NCBI GenBank assembly: GCA_037445225.1
Contig: JBBIKW010000008.1
Location: 1 to 64,000 of the forward strand
Source of the DNA: M3007 sp037445225
GTDB taxonomy: Bacteria; Bacteroidota; Bacteroidia; Chitinophagales; Saprospiraceae
DNA length: 64,000 nucleotides
Reading direction: 5' to 3'
This document shows, piece after piece, positions 8,945-17,921 of this stretch; position 1 is the first letter of the stretch; each line of letters starts with the position of its first letter. The position numbers were made by a program, and so were the translations under genes. The notes below the pieces were generated by a model, which saw nothing but the letters and a program-made list of their open reading frames with translations, did no database searches and was not told the DNA's origin.

Positions 8945-9355
8945 ATGAAAAACGCACCAAGTTCCTCCATTTTACTTTTCGATGGTGTTTGTCTTCTGTG
9001 CTCCTCTTCCGTACAGTGGATCTTGAAGCGCGATAAGGCTGGTGTGTTTGCTTTTGCATCGCTCCAATCGCCTGTTGGGCAGCAGCTATTAACGCACCTG
9101 TATGCCGGTCATCCTCCGCCCGACTCTCTGATTTTGATTAAAGGTGACCGCGTATACTTCCGTTCGGAAGCCGTCATAGAGATAGCCTGGAGTTTAGGCT
9201 TTCCCTGGTCGCTTGCGGTGGTCTTGCGCGGAATTCCAAGGCGTTGGCGCGACAGCTTATACGACTGGGTGGCGCGGAATCGATATCGATGGTTTGGCCG
9301 TTCAGAAACGTGCTGGATGCCCAAAGAGGGCTGGAAGCGGCGTTTTTTGCAATGA
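8945..9355 (+). CDS. DCC-family thiol-disulfide oxidoreductase-like protein (DUF393)
   Basis: 136 residues beginning MKNAPSSSILLFDGVCLLC. The DGxCxLC motif near the N-terminus defines the DCC/YuxK family, which has a thioredoxin-like fold; the later LILIKGDRVYFRSEAVIEI and the basic C-terminus fit the family. Redox activity is presumed from the two close cysteines, with no known substrate. The reading frame is open upstream to 8639, but that part is antisense to the OstA-like gene and is not coding. A weak terminator hairpin lies about 15 bases after the stop. Confidence 0.88.
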   Translation: MKNAPSSSILLFDGVCLLCSSSVQWILKRDKAGVFAFASLQSPVGQQLLTHLYAGHPPPDSLILIKGDRVYFRSEAVIEIAWSLGFPWSLAVVLRGIPRRWRDSLYDWVARNRYRWFGRSETCWMPKEGWKRRFLQ

Positions 9356-9367
9356 ATTGTAGAGTAG

Positions 9368-9389
9368 GGTAGCGCGCTAACCTTTTTTA
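9368..9389 (+). terminator. probable terminator of the DCC-family gene
   Basis: GGTAG/CTAACC arms (one bulged A) around CGCG, followed by TTTTTT at 9384-9389. The stem is short, so the call is tentative. It overlaps the tail of the leftward pseudogene. Confidence 0.4.
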
Positions 9390-9994
9390 AGTGAGGGATA
9401 GCACAGCTGTTCTATCTCTTTGACAATGCCGTCTCGGCGACTTTTGCTGATCCCAAGGTCGTCGAGCAAATGGAGGTGTTGCAAAATCTCTTCGGCCAGC
9501 ACCAAACGATGGTCTTCTATTAGGGCACTTTTCTCGCGCCGACTTAGACTGCTCAAACAATGTGAGCGGGTGTATTTGGGTGCGATTGACCCAGTCGCGC
9601 AAACTATACGAACTGTTAGGCGTATACCAGCCGACTAAGGTCATCTTCGAGCATCGTTGACCAACTGTTGGCTATTCCGAAATTTACATTCTCCAAATAT
9701 AATTTTGCTTTTATTTCTTGCAAAAATATCTACTTCGTGCTCTACGCATTTACCCGGGTGTACAGCGCCTTTTTCTACTTGGAATCCTTCGGCTAGGGCC
9801 TGCAGCAAGCGATGGGCCTCCCGATATACCTGTTTGGTGGTGAGACCCGCCTGCCACGAGTCGATGATGGTCTGCGCAATGGCCTCCGCTTCGCCAGGGC
9901 TGGCGCCGGCGCGAAGTAACGATTGCCGCAGTTTTAGTGGCTCGAAGGCGACTTCTTCACCTGTGGCCTTGAAAATAGTTCTTTTATTTAACAT
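9377..9994 (-). pseudogene. decayed ATP-cone / restriction-endonuclease-like gene
   Basis: Fragments of one protein family appear in order but broken. Residues from MLNKRTIFKATGEEVAFEP to about YREAHRLLQAL are an ATP-cone domain. An in-frame gap then joins directly to VEHEVDIFARNKSKIIFGEC, the D...ExK core of an endonuclease-like domain; in intact relatives, as I recall, about 40-50 residues lie between. A stop follows near 9641. The distal part resumes in another frame (GWYTPNSSYSLRDWVNRTQI then HPLTL) and shifts once more near 9545, after which EKSALIEDHRLVLAEEILQH continues to SRRDGIVKEIEQLCYPSLKK and a TAG at 9377-9379. So at least two deletions and two frame breaks are present. Intact members are about 270-300 residues with unknown role. 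Confidence 0.75.
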
Positions 9995-10041
9995 AATATA
10001 AATTATTTTCAAAAAAAATCTCAGAAAAATGCTCAAGCGGA

Positions 10042-12726
10042 TTAATCCCCTCCCCAAAGTAGCGAGTAATACTCATCGCGGTGGTTGAAATTCGCTTTCA
10101 TTTCTAATTTATCGAGGAGTTCGGCTCCATAATACGCATCCAGAGCAGTTGCATTGTGTTCGTAGCGCAGTTCGATCAAGCCCTGCCGGATTTGCCCTCT
10201 TCGCCATTCTAAGGTTTTTTCCATCGACTCCAGGATGCGTTGGTAGGCTTCGACGTGATTAACCTCTTCACCAGGGATGGTAGCGTAGCGAAAGGCACGC
10301 CGATTGCGGGCAATCAGGCGCGCCTCCTCGATGATGAAGTAAGCAGAATGTGCCCAGGTGTTTTCAGGCGGGAGCAGGTAGCTGTACAGTACCAGCTGCA
10401 GGTCTTCTTCGTTGCGTATGTGCATCTTGCGCGCCTGTAAGCCGCTCCATTTCAGGTCGACGATAGCCCATTCTTCCTGCGCTCGATGGAGAACGAGGTC
10501 GGCGCGACCGCGCAGCGGACAACGGCAAAAGAGGCCCTCCAACGGCACCTCGGTGCCGTAAATTTGCCAATGATCGGCTCGAAGGCAATCTAAGAGGCTC
10601 CAGGCAGCGCGCTTTATTCGCGAAAGCAGATAATGGCGTTCGGGCTCCCGTCCATACAAAAGCAGTGTAGCGCCTTCCTTGGCCAAAAGCGCCATGGCTT
10701 TTTGGTCTATCCAGCGAAACATCTCGGCTCTGTCCCAATTTAAGCATTCGGGTTCGCTTAGTAAGATTTCGAAAAAGCGATGTGCCAATTTGCCCAAAAG
10801 TTGCTGATCGCGAGCGATACTGAGCAAGCTGCCCGGGTATAGGCGCATCTTGTAGCGAAAAAACCAGCGATGTGGAAAATACAACAGCTGCTCTAACTCG
10901 GTAGGTGTCTCACAAGTAGGCTCCTCTATAGGATGAGACGGCTCTATGCGAAGGTGTAGCTTGGGCGAATTAAAAGGCTGGGGGCAGACCTCTTCCCAGA
11001 TACCTCCCTCTCCTACCCTATCGCCATCAGCATCGCGTAAATCGATGTATAGCCGCTCTGGGTGGTCAAATATATTTTCTAAATCGCTTATTAACAGTGA
11101 GTTATGAACTTCTCGGCCAGCCACTCGCTCCGGCAAGAAGAGCACCAGCTGCTTGCGAGTGTGCAATATTGGGCGGGTCAAGAAGAACATTTGTCTGTTG
11201 AAGTGCTCCTTTGGCGTAAGCAGCTCTACGCCGCGCCGTTGTAGCCACTGTCGCTCTATTTTTTGCCAATGGTCTGCCGAGGATGGCGCTATGTCGTTTA
11301 CGCAATTCCACCAGCAGAGTGTTTCTGCGGTGTCGGCTAATGCTCCCGGATATCGCACAAACGCAAGAGCGCCTTCCTGAGCCGGATGCAGCAGCAAAGG
11401 AGCAGGCTCGTGCACCGTGCGCACGATGCGGTCGAGGTCTAAGCGCGTAATACGCGCATGGGGGTGTACCTGCAGAATATCGCGCATTTGACGGGCCTGC
11501 TCCGCTAGGGCCGCTAATTGGACGTTGGTAGTGTGTGCCAGGCCCTCTACTGCCCATCGATGCAGATAATCGAAGATGTCGGCCACCTCTGATGCGGGGG
11601 CAGAGCTGTCGACAGGGTATCGCCGTCGGGCAAACCAAAAGTCGTAGTGCCGACGCGCCGATGGGGGCGTCGAAGGCTTATTCAGATAGGCATTTACCAC
11701 GGCAAACCACGTATCGCTAAACAGTCCCGGCTTTTCGGCCAGTACTCGGGCCAGCTCTATCGATAAGTCCTCGTCGAAGGGCTTTTGTGGGAGGGTGAGA
11801 AACTCCATGATTTTGAATACGTCGACGGGTTCCCACAAAAAGGCTGAGGCTAGCTTGAGCGTTTGCAGCGATGGCCGTGCAGAGGAAATGGAAGGCACTC
11901 CTAACGAAGGGCATCCGCGCTGAAGAAGTGCCTGCTCGACAATAGCACCTTCTTGCGGCAGCAGAAGTACAGGGGCGTCCAGCCGTCTACTGGCTATCCA
12001 TTCGGCTAAGAATATGGCAGCATCGCTGTCGCGGCGCGCTCTGATAATGTGCAGGCTTCCATCACCTGCTGCCTGCTTCGGAGCGGTGGTTGTCCCGATA
12101 AGATAGGCTTGCCAATGCGCCAAGTCACTCTCCTCTGGTGCCACTGGGCGCTCAGCAGCTATCGGATCCACTGGTATGTTCCAGCGCCGAAGTGCCTTGA
12201 TCAGACGCTTCAGGTGAGGCTGCACCAGCTCTATTGGCTCGTGCAAGTAGAGGCGCTGCAGTCCTATAGGGTGCTCGCGCAGCGCCGCTAGAACGCGCTC
12301 AAATCGGTCTGCCCCTCCTAAGGCGCGCTCTTCTGGTACCAACGCCTTCGTCTTCGCCTCGAAGAGCGCTTCTATGCGGGCAAGAGCCTTTAGCCGAGGC
12401 GGACAGTCTCCCTCGGCTTCGAATGTCCATCCGCCTAATTTGAGCGCATCGCGCCATGTCAACAGCGCAGTCGCCGTAGCCCAAGGGTCTGCCTCGAAGG
12501 AAGCGCTGTAAAAGAGCGCTGCACGAGAGGCTTCATCTAAGTGCTCTTGTAGGGCTTGCCGGAAAAGCTCGATGCGCAGGTAGTCTGTATTCGAATATTT
12601 TGTACTAAGACCCAGCTGCGCCTCCAGCCAGCAAAGCAGGCGATAATCGCCGGCATAAAGCACGCCGGCCTGGGCCTCCCTGTAGAAGACTTCGCCGTCA
12701 AACTGTTCGGAGTAATGGATTTCCAT
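10042..12726 (-). CDS. PD-(D/E)XK nuclease-family protein, RecB/AddB-like
   Basis: 894 residues. The C-terminal domain (about residues 640-890) carries the RecB-type nuclease signature: GRADLVLH, then AIVDLKWSG and, after a spacer, LQLVLYSYLL, i.e. the G-x-x-D ... D-x-K ... Q-x-x-x-Y pattern. The N-terminal 600 residues are helicase-like without a clear Walker A, as in AddB or inactivated-helicase subunits. By family it should process double-strand breaks with a UvrD-like partner, but no such partner is in the window. Its ATG (12726) directly abuts the stop of nnr (12727), so the two are co-transcribed; the decayed ATP-cone gene follows 48 bases later. Confidence 0.82.
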   Translation of the reverse strand: MEIHYSEQFDGEVFYREAQAGVLYAGDYRLLCWLEAQLGLSTKYSNTDYLRIELFRQALQEHLDEASRAALFYSASFEADPWATATALLTWRDALKLGGWTFEAEGDCPPRLKALARIEALFEAKTKALVPEERALGGADRFERVLAALREHPIGLQRLYLHEPIELVQPHLKRLIKALRRWNIPVDPIAAERPVAPEESDLAHWQAYLIGTTTAPKQAAGDGSLHIIRARRDSDAAIFLAEWIASRRLDAPVLLLPQEGAIVEQALLQRGCPSLGVPSISSARPSLQTLKLASAFLWEPVDVFKIMEFLTLPQKPFDEDLSIELARVLAEKPGLFSDTWFAVVNAYLNKPSTPPSARRHYDFWFARRRYPVDSSAPASEVADIFDYLHRWAVEGLAHTTNVQLAALAEQARQMRDILQVHPHARITRLDLDRIVRTVHEPAPLLLHPAQEGALAFVRYPGALADTAETLCWWNCVNDIAPSSADHWQKIERQWLQRRGVELLTPKEHFNRQMFFLTRPILHTRKQLVLFLPERVAGREVHNSLLISDLENIFDHPERLYIDLRDADGDRVGEGGIWEEVCPQPFNSPKLHLRIEPSHPIEEPTCETPTELEQLLYFPHRWFFRYKMRLYPGSLLSIARDQQLLGKLAHRFFEILLSEPECLNWDRAEMFRWIDQKAMALLAKEGATLLLYGREPERHYLLSRIKRAAWSLLDCLRADHWQIYGTEVPLEGLFCRCPLRGRADLVLHRAQEEWAIVDLKWSGLQARKMHIRNEEDLQLVLYSYLLPPENTWAHSAYFIIEEARLIARNRRAFRYATIPGEEVNHVEAYQRILESMEKTLEWRRGQIRQGLIELRYEHNATALDAYYGAELLDKLEMKANFNHRDEYYSLLWGGD

Positions 12727-14247
12727 TTATCTATCGCTTTTGGGCGGAGCAAATATTTTCCAGACCTCGCCCAGGTATTCAACTAAGTCGCCAGCGACCA
12801 TGCCGGGTTGGCTACGCGCCTCTGCTGCTAAGTCGCCGGCAAGGCCGTGCAAATAGACGCCGAGTAAACAGGCCTCTTTCGCTGAATATCCCTGTGCCAA
12901 TAGTCCCGTCAGTATGCCGGTCAGCACGTCTCCACTCCCCCCTGTTGCCATACCTGGATTGCCCGAGCTGTTGAACCAGCACGAACCATCGGGACAAGCA
13001 ATACAGGTGTAGGCACCTTTCAAGATAATATATACGCCCAAGGCTACCGCTTGCTCTCTTTGGCGGGCGTTGCGCGCAAAACTGTCGGCCGTCGGGCCGA
13101 AGAGCCGTTCGAATTCCTTAGGATGCGGCGTCAGAATGGCATGGGCAGGTAGGGAGCTTAACCATCGGGAGTGTTGAGCCAATAAGTTAAGTGCGTCGGC
13201 ATCGAGAACGAGAGGCACCCCCGCTGTCTGCAGTAACCGTTTGAGTATTTGCGCTGTAGCTGGAGATTGCCCGATGCCGCAGCCGGCACCTATGGCTGCA
13301 AATGGCTCTACGGGAGGCAGGCTCGTCCAGCATTCTTCGCTGGTATCTATGCTACACATCGCCTCTGGTGCACTTATTTGCATAATCTCGTAACCGCAGC
13401 GCGGTAGGTGTACGGTTAGAAGGCCCACCCCCGAACGCAAGCAAGCACGCGCCGCTAAGACGGCAGCACCCATACTCCCTTTTCGCCCTCCTATCAACAA
13501 GGCGTGGCCATAAGTGCCTTTATGGGAAAATCGAGGGCGACGTTTGACTATTGAAGCAACATGCTCGCGGGTTAAGTAGTGGTCCAAGGAAGTATTTTCT
13601 TTCCAAAAATCCGCATGCAAACCGATGCTTTCGAAAAACCACTCTCCTACCCTATGGGCATTTTCCGGAAAGAAAAAAGCCTTTCGTGGTGTTTCAAAAC
13701 AAAATGTTTTGTTTGCGTAGATGCATGCCCCTGTTGTGGGCTGGTCGGCAAAAAGCCCACTGGGCAGGTCGATAGCCACCCGCTCTACCGGTAGTGCATT
13801 GATCCGCTGTACCATGTCGGCCCATACTCCCTCCAATGGGCGCGAAAGCCCCGTTCCGAAGAGTGCGTCGATAACCACAGCTCCCGGCGGGACGGCGGGC
13901 ATCTCTTCAGGAGAGTGAAGCCATTTCACCTCTATGGCGCTGTGTTGTGGCAGGCGGCGAATTTGCTCTTGAAAATCGGGACTTTGTCGGTGGTTAAAAG
14001 TACACACTACCAAATACACGTCGTAGCCGTCTTGATGTAGCCGCCGAGCCACTGCCACTCCATCGCCACCGTTATTGCCGGTGCCGGTAAAGACGTAGAC
14101 CGGCCGTTGTCTGTCGCGATAGTGCGCAACAAACCATCGAAAAAACACTTCCGCCGCTCGCTCCATTAAGTCTATCGAAGCGATGGGCTCTCGCTCCATG
14201 GTGAAGGCGTCCCAAGCGCGCATTTGCTCAGCAGTAGGTATTTGCAT
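12727..14247 (-). CDS. nnr: bifunctional NAD(P)H-hydrate epimerase / ADP-dependent dehydratase
   Basis: 506 residues. It repairs damaged NADHX/NADPHX: the N-domain (about 1-215) epimerises the R and S forms, and the C-domain (about 225-500, ribokinase-like) dehydrates the S form using ADP. Seen: FTGTGNNGGDGVAVARRL in the N-domain; GTYGHALLIGGRKGSMGAAV, LTPHPKEFERL and GNPGMATGGSGDVLTGIL in the C-domain, the last holding the catalytic GSGD aspartate. The -7 box at 14275-14282 overlaps the upstream ATG (14277), so MQIPTAEQMR at 14247 is the start. It heads an operon with the RecB-like nuclease gene. Confidence 0.95.
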   Translation of the reverse strand: MQIPTAEQMRAWDAFTMEREPIASIDLMERAAEVFFRWFVAHYRDRQRPVYVFTGTGNNGGDGVAVARRLHQDGYDVYLVVCTFNHRQSPDFQEQIRRLPQHSAIEVKWLHSPEEMPAVPPGAVVIDALFGTGLSRPLEGVWADMVQRINALPVERVAIDLPSGLFADQPTTGACIYANKTFCFETPRKAFFFPENAHRVGEWFFESIGLHADFWKENTSLDHYLTREHVASIVKRRPRFSHKGTYGHALLIGGRKGSMGAAVLAARACLRSGVGLLTVHLPRCGYEIMQISAPEAMCSIDTSEECWTSLPPVEPFAAIGAGCGIGQSPATAQILKRLLQTAGVPLVLDADALNLLAQHSRWLSSLPAHAILTPHPKEFERLFGPTADSFARNARQREQAVALGVYIILKGAYTCIACPDGSCWFNSSGNPGMATGGSGDVLTGILTGLLAQGYSAKEACLLGVYLHGLAGDLAAEARSQPGMVAGDLVEYLGEVWKIFAPPKSDR

Positions 14248-14274
14248 GTTGGGCGAGTGGAATAGGGTGTTGGG

Positions 14275-14282
14275 CAAAGGTA
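14275..14282 (-). promoter_or_regulatory. -7 promoter element (TACCTTTG) for nnr
   Basis: Exact TAnnTTTG on the minus strand, 28 bases before the chosen ATG. A 7-of-8 match on the plus strand (TTACTTTG, 14297-14304) serves the divergent CoA-transferase gene, so the two promoters sit back to back. Confidence 0.65.
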
Positions 14283-14310
14283 ACTACGACAAAGCGTTAC
14301 TTTGCCTGCT

Positions 14311-15393
14311 ATGAAAGCAACACTGTTCTCCGACATCAAAGTGGTGGAATTAGCCTCCGTGCTCGCCGGGCCAGCAGTGGGTATGTTCTTCGCCGAGTTG
14401 GGAGCGGAGGTGGTCAAAATCGAAAACCGCCGAACTGATGGCGACATTACCCGACAGTGGAAGTTGCCTACGGAAGACCCAACGCCCATCTCCGCTTATT
14501 TCTGCAGCGTAAACTGGGGAAAGAAGCACATTTTTCTCGACCTCGAACAACCACAAGATCGGCTAAAAGCTCTTGCCCTCATCGACAGTGCCGACATAGT
14601 CATTGCCAACTTCAAGCCCTCTTCGGCAAAGCGCTTAGGTTTTGATGCCGAGGCGCTGTGCCGGCGCCATCCGCGCCTCATCTACGCTCACGTGTTGGGC
14701 TGGCCAGATCCTGAAGATACGCGTCCGGCGTTCGACGTGGTGCTGCAAGCAGAGACGGGTTTCTTAGCGATGACGGGAGAAGCAGAGGGGCCTCCGGTAA
14801 AACTTCCCGTAGCCCTTATCGATTTGTTGGCGGCCCATCAGCTCAAAGAGGCTATTCTGGCTGCCCTATGGCGGCGAGAGCGCACCGGAGAGGGATGCGA
14901 AGTGTCGGTATCGCTCTTTGAGAGTGCGGTGGCTTCTTTGGCTAACCAGGCGACGAACTGGTTGATGGCTGGGCATATACCCAAGCGCATGGGTACCCAG
15001 CATCCCAATATTGCGCCTTATGGCGACCTATATACGTGTTCCGATGGACAGTGGCTCCTGTTGGCAGTGGGCACCGACCATCAATTTGAACGCCTCTGTA
15101 GCTGCCTATCGGCAAAACATTTACTACAACAGTCGATTTTTCTGACCAACCAAGGCCGGGTGCGGCATCGCTCAGCCCTTAATGCGGCGCTGCAGAACCT
15201 CTTTCTGCAAAAAACACGCGACGAGTGGATGCTTCAATTGGAGCAAGCAGGAGTGCCTGCTGCGCGCGTGCGAGCGATACCCGAGCTTTTTGCCTTGCCA
15301 GAAGCCCAAGCGTTGATACTCGAAGAAACCACACCAGAGGGAATTCCCACTCGACGAGTGCGCACAGCGGTCTTTCGACTAAAATCCCGGTGA
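14311..15393 (+). CDS. CaiB/BaiF-family CoA transferase (class III)
   Basis: 360 residues starting MKATLFSDIKVVELASVLAG, the typical family opening, followed by FFAELGAEVVKIENRRTDGD. LPVALIDLLAAHQ holds the aspartate expected to form the acyl-anhydride intermediate, then RRERTGEGCEVSVSLFESA and HPNIAPYGDLYTCSDG. It moves CoA between carboxylic acids; the substrate pair cannot be read, and no beta-oxidation or carnitine genes are nearby. The family is usually about 380-400 residues, so this is a short member. The frame is open from a TTG at 14302, but the ATG at 14311 is preferred. A 7-of-8 match to the -7 box lies at 14297-14304, only seven bases before the ATG, implying a very short leader. 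Confidence 0.88.
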   Translation: MKATLFSDIKVVELASVLAGPAVGMFFAELGAEVVKIENRRTDGDITRQWKLPTEDPTPISAYFCSVNWGKKHIFLDLEQPQDRLKALALIDSADIVIANFKPSSAKRLGFDAEALCRRHPRLIYAHVLGWPDPEDTRPAFDVVLQAETGFLAMTGEAEGPPVKLPVALIDLLAAHQLKEAILAALWRRERTGEGCEVSVSLFESAVASLANQATNWLMAGHIPKRMGTQHPNIAPYGDLYTCSDGQWLLLAVGTDHQFERLCSCLSAKHLLQQSIFLTNQGRVRHRSALNAALQNLFLQKTRDEWMLQLEQAGVPAARVRAIPELFALPEAQALILEETTPEGIPTRRVRTAVFRLKSR

Positions 15394-15438
15394 ACTCCCT
15401 ACCTTTATGATTCGTTTTAGCCTTCGCGTTGGTCGAGT

Positions 15439-16542
15439 ATGCTTATGGAAAAAGAAAAAATCCTCGAAGCACTTCGAAAGGTGATTGATCCGCGCACTGG
15501 GCGCGATATCGCAGCTTCGGGCATGTTGCAAGACGTCGCCATCGATGGGAATCGGGTGAATTGCACCATAGCAGTGCCTTCGCTGCAGATGCCGGGTAAA
15601 GCAGAAATAAACTTCGCTTGCGTGGGCGCTATCGCAGAGATATATCCTCAGGCCGACGTAAATGTCCATTTTGTCGCGCGGGCAACACACGTGCAGGAGC
15701 CTTCGTCGTCGAGTCTTCCTATCCGAAATATCATAGCCGTAGCCTCTGGAAAGGGAGGCGTAGGGAAAAGCACAGTGGCCGTGAACTTAGCGCTTGGCTT
15801 AAAACAGCTAGGGGTACGCGTCGGCCTAATGGATGCCGACGTGTACGGACCCAGTATTCCCACCATGCTGGGATTGGTAGGTCAGCGCCCGAAGGTACAA
15901 GAAATCGGAGGGCAGATGAAGATGATTCCTCTCTTTGCCTACGACATCCCAGCCATCAGTATCGGCAATATCATCGAGCCGGAGCAGGCTGTCGTCATGC
16001 GCGGACCGCGACTAGCGGCCATTGTCAAACAGTTTTTCAGCGATGTCCTTTGGAATGAGCTCGATTTCCTCGTGGTTGACCTCCCGCCGGGTACGGGCGA
16101 TGTTCAGCTGACGCTGGTCCAGACTGTCCCGGTGACTGGGGCTATCATTGTCACCACACCTCAAGAGGTGGCTGTAGCCGATGCCCTAAAGGCTATGAAC
16201 ATGTTCTTGCTGCCGCAAATAAACGTGCCCATCCTCGGTGTTGTGGAAAATATGGCTTGGTTTACGCCGGCCGAGCTGCCCGAGAACAAGTACTACATCT
16301 TTGGTCAGGGCGGAGGTAAGAAGTTAGCCTTAGCGGGGCATTCGGTGCTGTTGGGGCAAATACCCTTAGTGCAGAGCATCCGCGAAGGCGGCGATACAGG
16401 TAAGCCCGCCGTTTTACAGGGTAGTGAAAGCCCCGTAGCACAAGCGTTTATGGAGGTCGCCAAAAATACCCTTCGCCAAGTGGCCATTCGCAACGAAGTG
16501 CTCGCACCTACGCAGGTGGTTTCGTTAAAGAGCGATATCTAA
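15439..16542 (+). CDS. apbC: Mrp/NBP35-family iron-sulfur cluster carrier ATPase
   Basis: 367 residues. An N-terminal MIP18/DUF59 domain (about 1-85, KVIDPRTGRDI) is fused to a P-loop ATPase with the deviant Walker A VASGKGGVGKSTVAVNLAL, then GLMDADVYGPSIP, MRGPRLAAIVKQF and VVDLPPGTGDVQLTL. It loads and delivers Fe-S clusters. The CxxC often seen near the C-terminus of Mrp proteins is absent here (ENMAWFTPAELPENKYYIFG where ENMS...C..C occurs in others), which is common in Bacteroidota-type members. A second ATG at 15445 is equally possible. A 7-of-8 promoter match (TACCTTTA) lies at 15400-15407. The stop overlaps the stop of the convergent LysM gene by two bases. Confidence 0.93.
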   Translation: MLMEKEKILEALRKVIDPRTGRDIAASGMLQDVAIDGNRVNCTIAVPSLQMPGKAEINFACVGAIAEIYPQADVNVHFVARATHVQEPSSSSLPIRNIIAVASGKGGVGKSTVAVNLALGLKQLGVRVGLMDADVYGPSIPTMLGLVGQRPKVQEIGGQMKMIPLFAYDIPAISIGNIIEPEQAVVMRGPRLAAIVKQFFSDVLWNELDFLVVDLPPGTGDVQLTLVQTVPVTGAIIVTTPQEVAVADALKAMNMFLLPQINVPILGVVENMAWFTPAELPENKYYIFGQGGGKKLALAGHSVLLGQIPLVQSIREGGDTGKPAVLQGSESPVAQAFMEVAKNTLRQVAIRNEVLAPTQVVSLKSDI

Positions 16543-17879
16543 GCCGTCTTGTCGAAGCTTAGGCCGGCATCTATAGCGCCCTGAGCGCGCTGCCGAATGC
16601 GCACATCGGCAGCCGTATCGGCAATCGCTCGACAGATGAGCTGCTCATCCAACTGCCGGAGCGCTTCCACCGTGTTGATGCCTTGTGCTTGGGCTAAAAC
16701 AGCCAACACCTCCGACACCAGGCGCCCCATTGCGCCAGTACCCCGATTGATGGCAATAGCGATGAGTGCAGTAAGTAGCCCCTCTGAGGAGATAATACTG
16801 CCCAAGCGAGGAATCTGTAAGACGATGCTCCCAATATTTAACTGTAGTCGCGTGTTGAGGGTCGGCTGCACGTACAGCTCATTGGCCATGCGCAGCTGTT
16901 CCAATACCAGGTCGGCATCGAACCCCGCTTGAATGAAGGCGCCGTAAAGGGGGATATTGCGCTGGAGATACAGCCAGGCCTCGTCTCCGCTAAGCCAACG
17001 CCCAGCGTCGTCCAAAACAGTAGTGCTATCGCCGTTGTGGTCAATACCCACCTGCTGAAATATCTGGGCGAATCGCTCCGGTGCTTGGCGCTTCATACTG
17101 CCTAATAGGCGATTTAAGCTGGCGCCGTGCGCCAAAGCACCGACAAATTGGATACACCCGTAGGAAAAGATGCCGTCGTCGTAGGTATTAATCGCGTCGT
17201 ATTTGCCCTCATGCGTGGAGACAAACTCCAACGCCGCCGCCTGCTGGCGCGTCAGCCCTACAGATGCAACGCGCTCTATGGGCAAGTGTATTGACGACTG
17301 CCCAGGGTAAAGAACGCCTTCTGGGTAGCGCATATGCGCCGATTGGGTGATGTTGTCGCGCATGCAAGCGATGATAGTGGTGCCGTCCGGCAGCGGAACA
17401 GTGAGTTCGTACCGGCGAAAGTCCATTTCGGGCAACACACGTAAAGTGAACCGGCGGCGAGCCACTAAAGGGTCCGCTGAGGGCACCGACGGTATTGGAG
17501 GTGGAGAAGGGAGCGGTGGTGCGGGTATAGGGGGCGTCGGCGGAATTGCCTTGGAGGGAATCTTTAAAACCTGCCCCACCCTAAGCGCATTGCTATGCAA
17601 ATCGTTGTATCGCTTGAGCTCATCGGCCGTGACTCCAAAGCGCCGCGCGATGTTAAAAAGTGTGTCGCCTCTCCGAACGCGATAGGTCCGCTGTGAAGGA
17701 AGGCTACCCGTGCGCTCAGACGGTGCTGAAGAGGATACCCGAGTTGGGATATGCAAGACTTGCCCTACGCGCAATTGGTCTGTGGTGAGCCGATTTGCCC
17801 GGCGCAGCTCGGCTAATGTTACATTAAAGCGCCGGGCGATGCTGAAGAGCGTGTCTCCAGCGACGACTGTATATGTCAT
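16539..17879 (-). CDS. cytoplasmic-start LysM protein with lysozyme-like domain
   Basis: 446 residues. Two LysM domains open the protein (YTVVAGDTLFSIARRF, residues ~2-46; YRVRRGDTLFNIARRF, ~66-109), then a proline-rich linker (~112-135). The rest contains EFVSTHEGKYDAINTYDDGI followed by FSYGCIQF, resembling the catalytic region of lysozyme-superfamily peptidoglycan hydrolases (glutamate after His, then a G-x-x-QF strand). No signal peptide precedes the first LysM, so export would need another route or the protein acts from inside, as with cargo of contractile or phage-like systems; none is visible here. It is the last gene of the metK-led leftward run, 42 bases after the membrane protein. 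Its stop overlaps that of mrp. Confidence 0.75.
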   Translation of the reverse strand: MTYTVVAGDTLFSIARRFNVTLAELRRANRLTTDQLRVGQVLHIPTRVSSSAPSERTGSLPSQRTYRVRRGDTLFNIARRFGVTADELKRYNDLHSNALRVGQVLKIPSKAIPPTPPIPAPPLPSPPPIPSVPSADPLVARRRFTLRVLPEMDFRRYELTVPLPDGTTIIACMRDNITQSAHMRYPEGVLYPGQSSIHLPIERVASVGLTRQQAAALEFVSTHEGKYDAINTYDDGIFSYGCIQFVGALAHGASLNRLLGSMKRQAPERFAQIFQQVGIDHNGDSTTVLDDAGRWLSGDEAWLYLQRNIPLYGAFIQAGFDADLVLEQLRMANELYVQPTLNTRLQLNIGSIVLQIPRLGSIISSEGLLTALIAIAINRGTGAMGRLVSEVLAVLAQAQGINTVEALRQLDEQLICRAIADTAADVRIRQRAQGAIDAGLSFDKTA

Positions 17880-17921
17880 AGCTGTTTGTATTTAAGTAGA
17901 TTATAAAAAGCAGAGGGTGGG

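Noticed and set aside
9420..9638. 72-codon plus-strand frame after the DCC-family gene
   Set aside because: Antisense to the decayed ATP-cone gene and without recognisable features.
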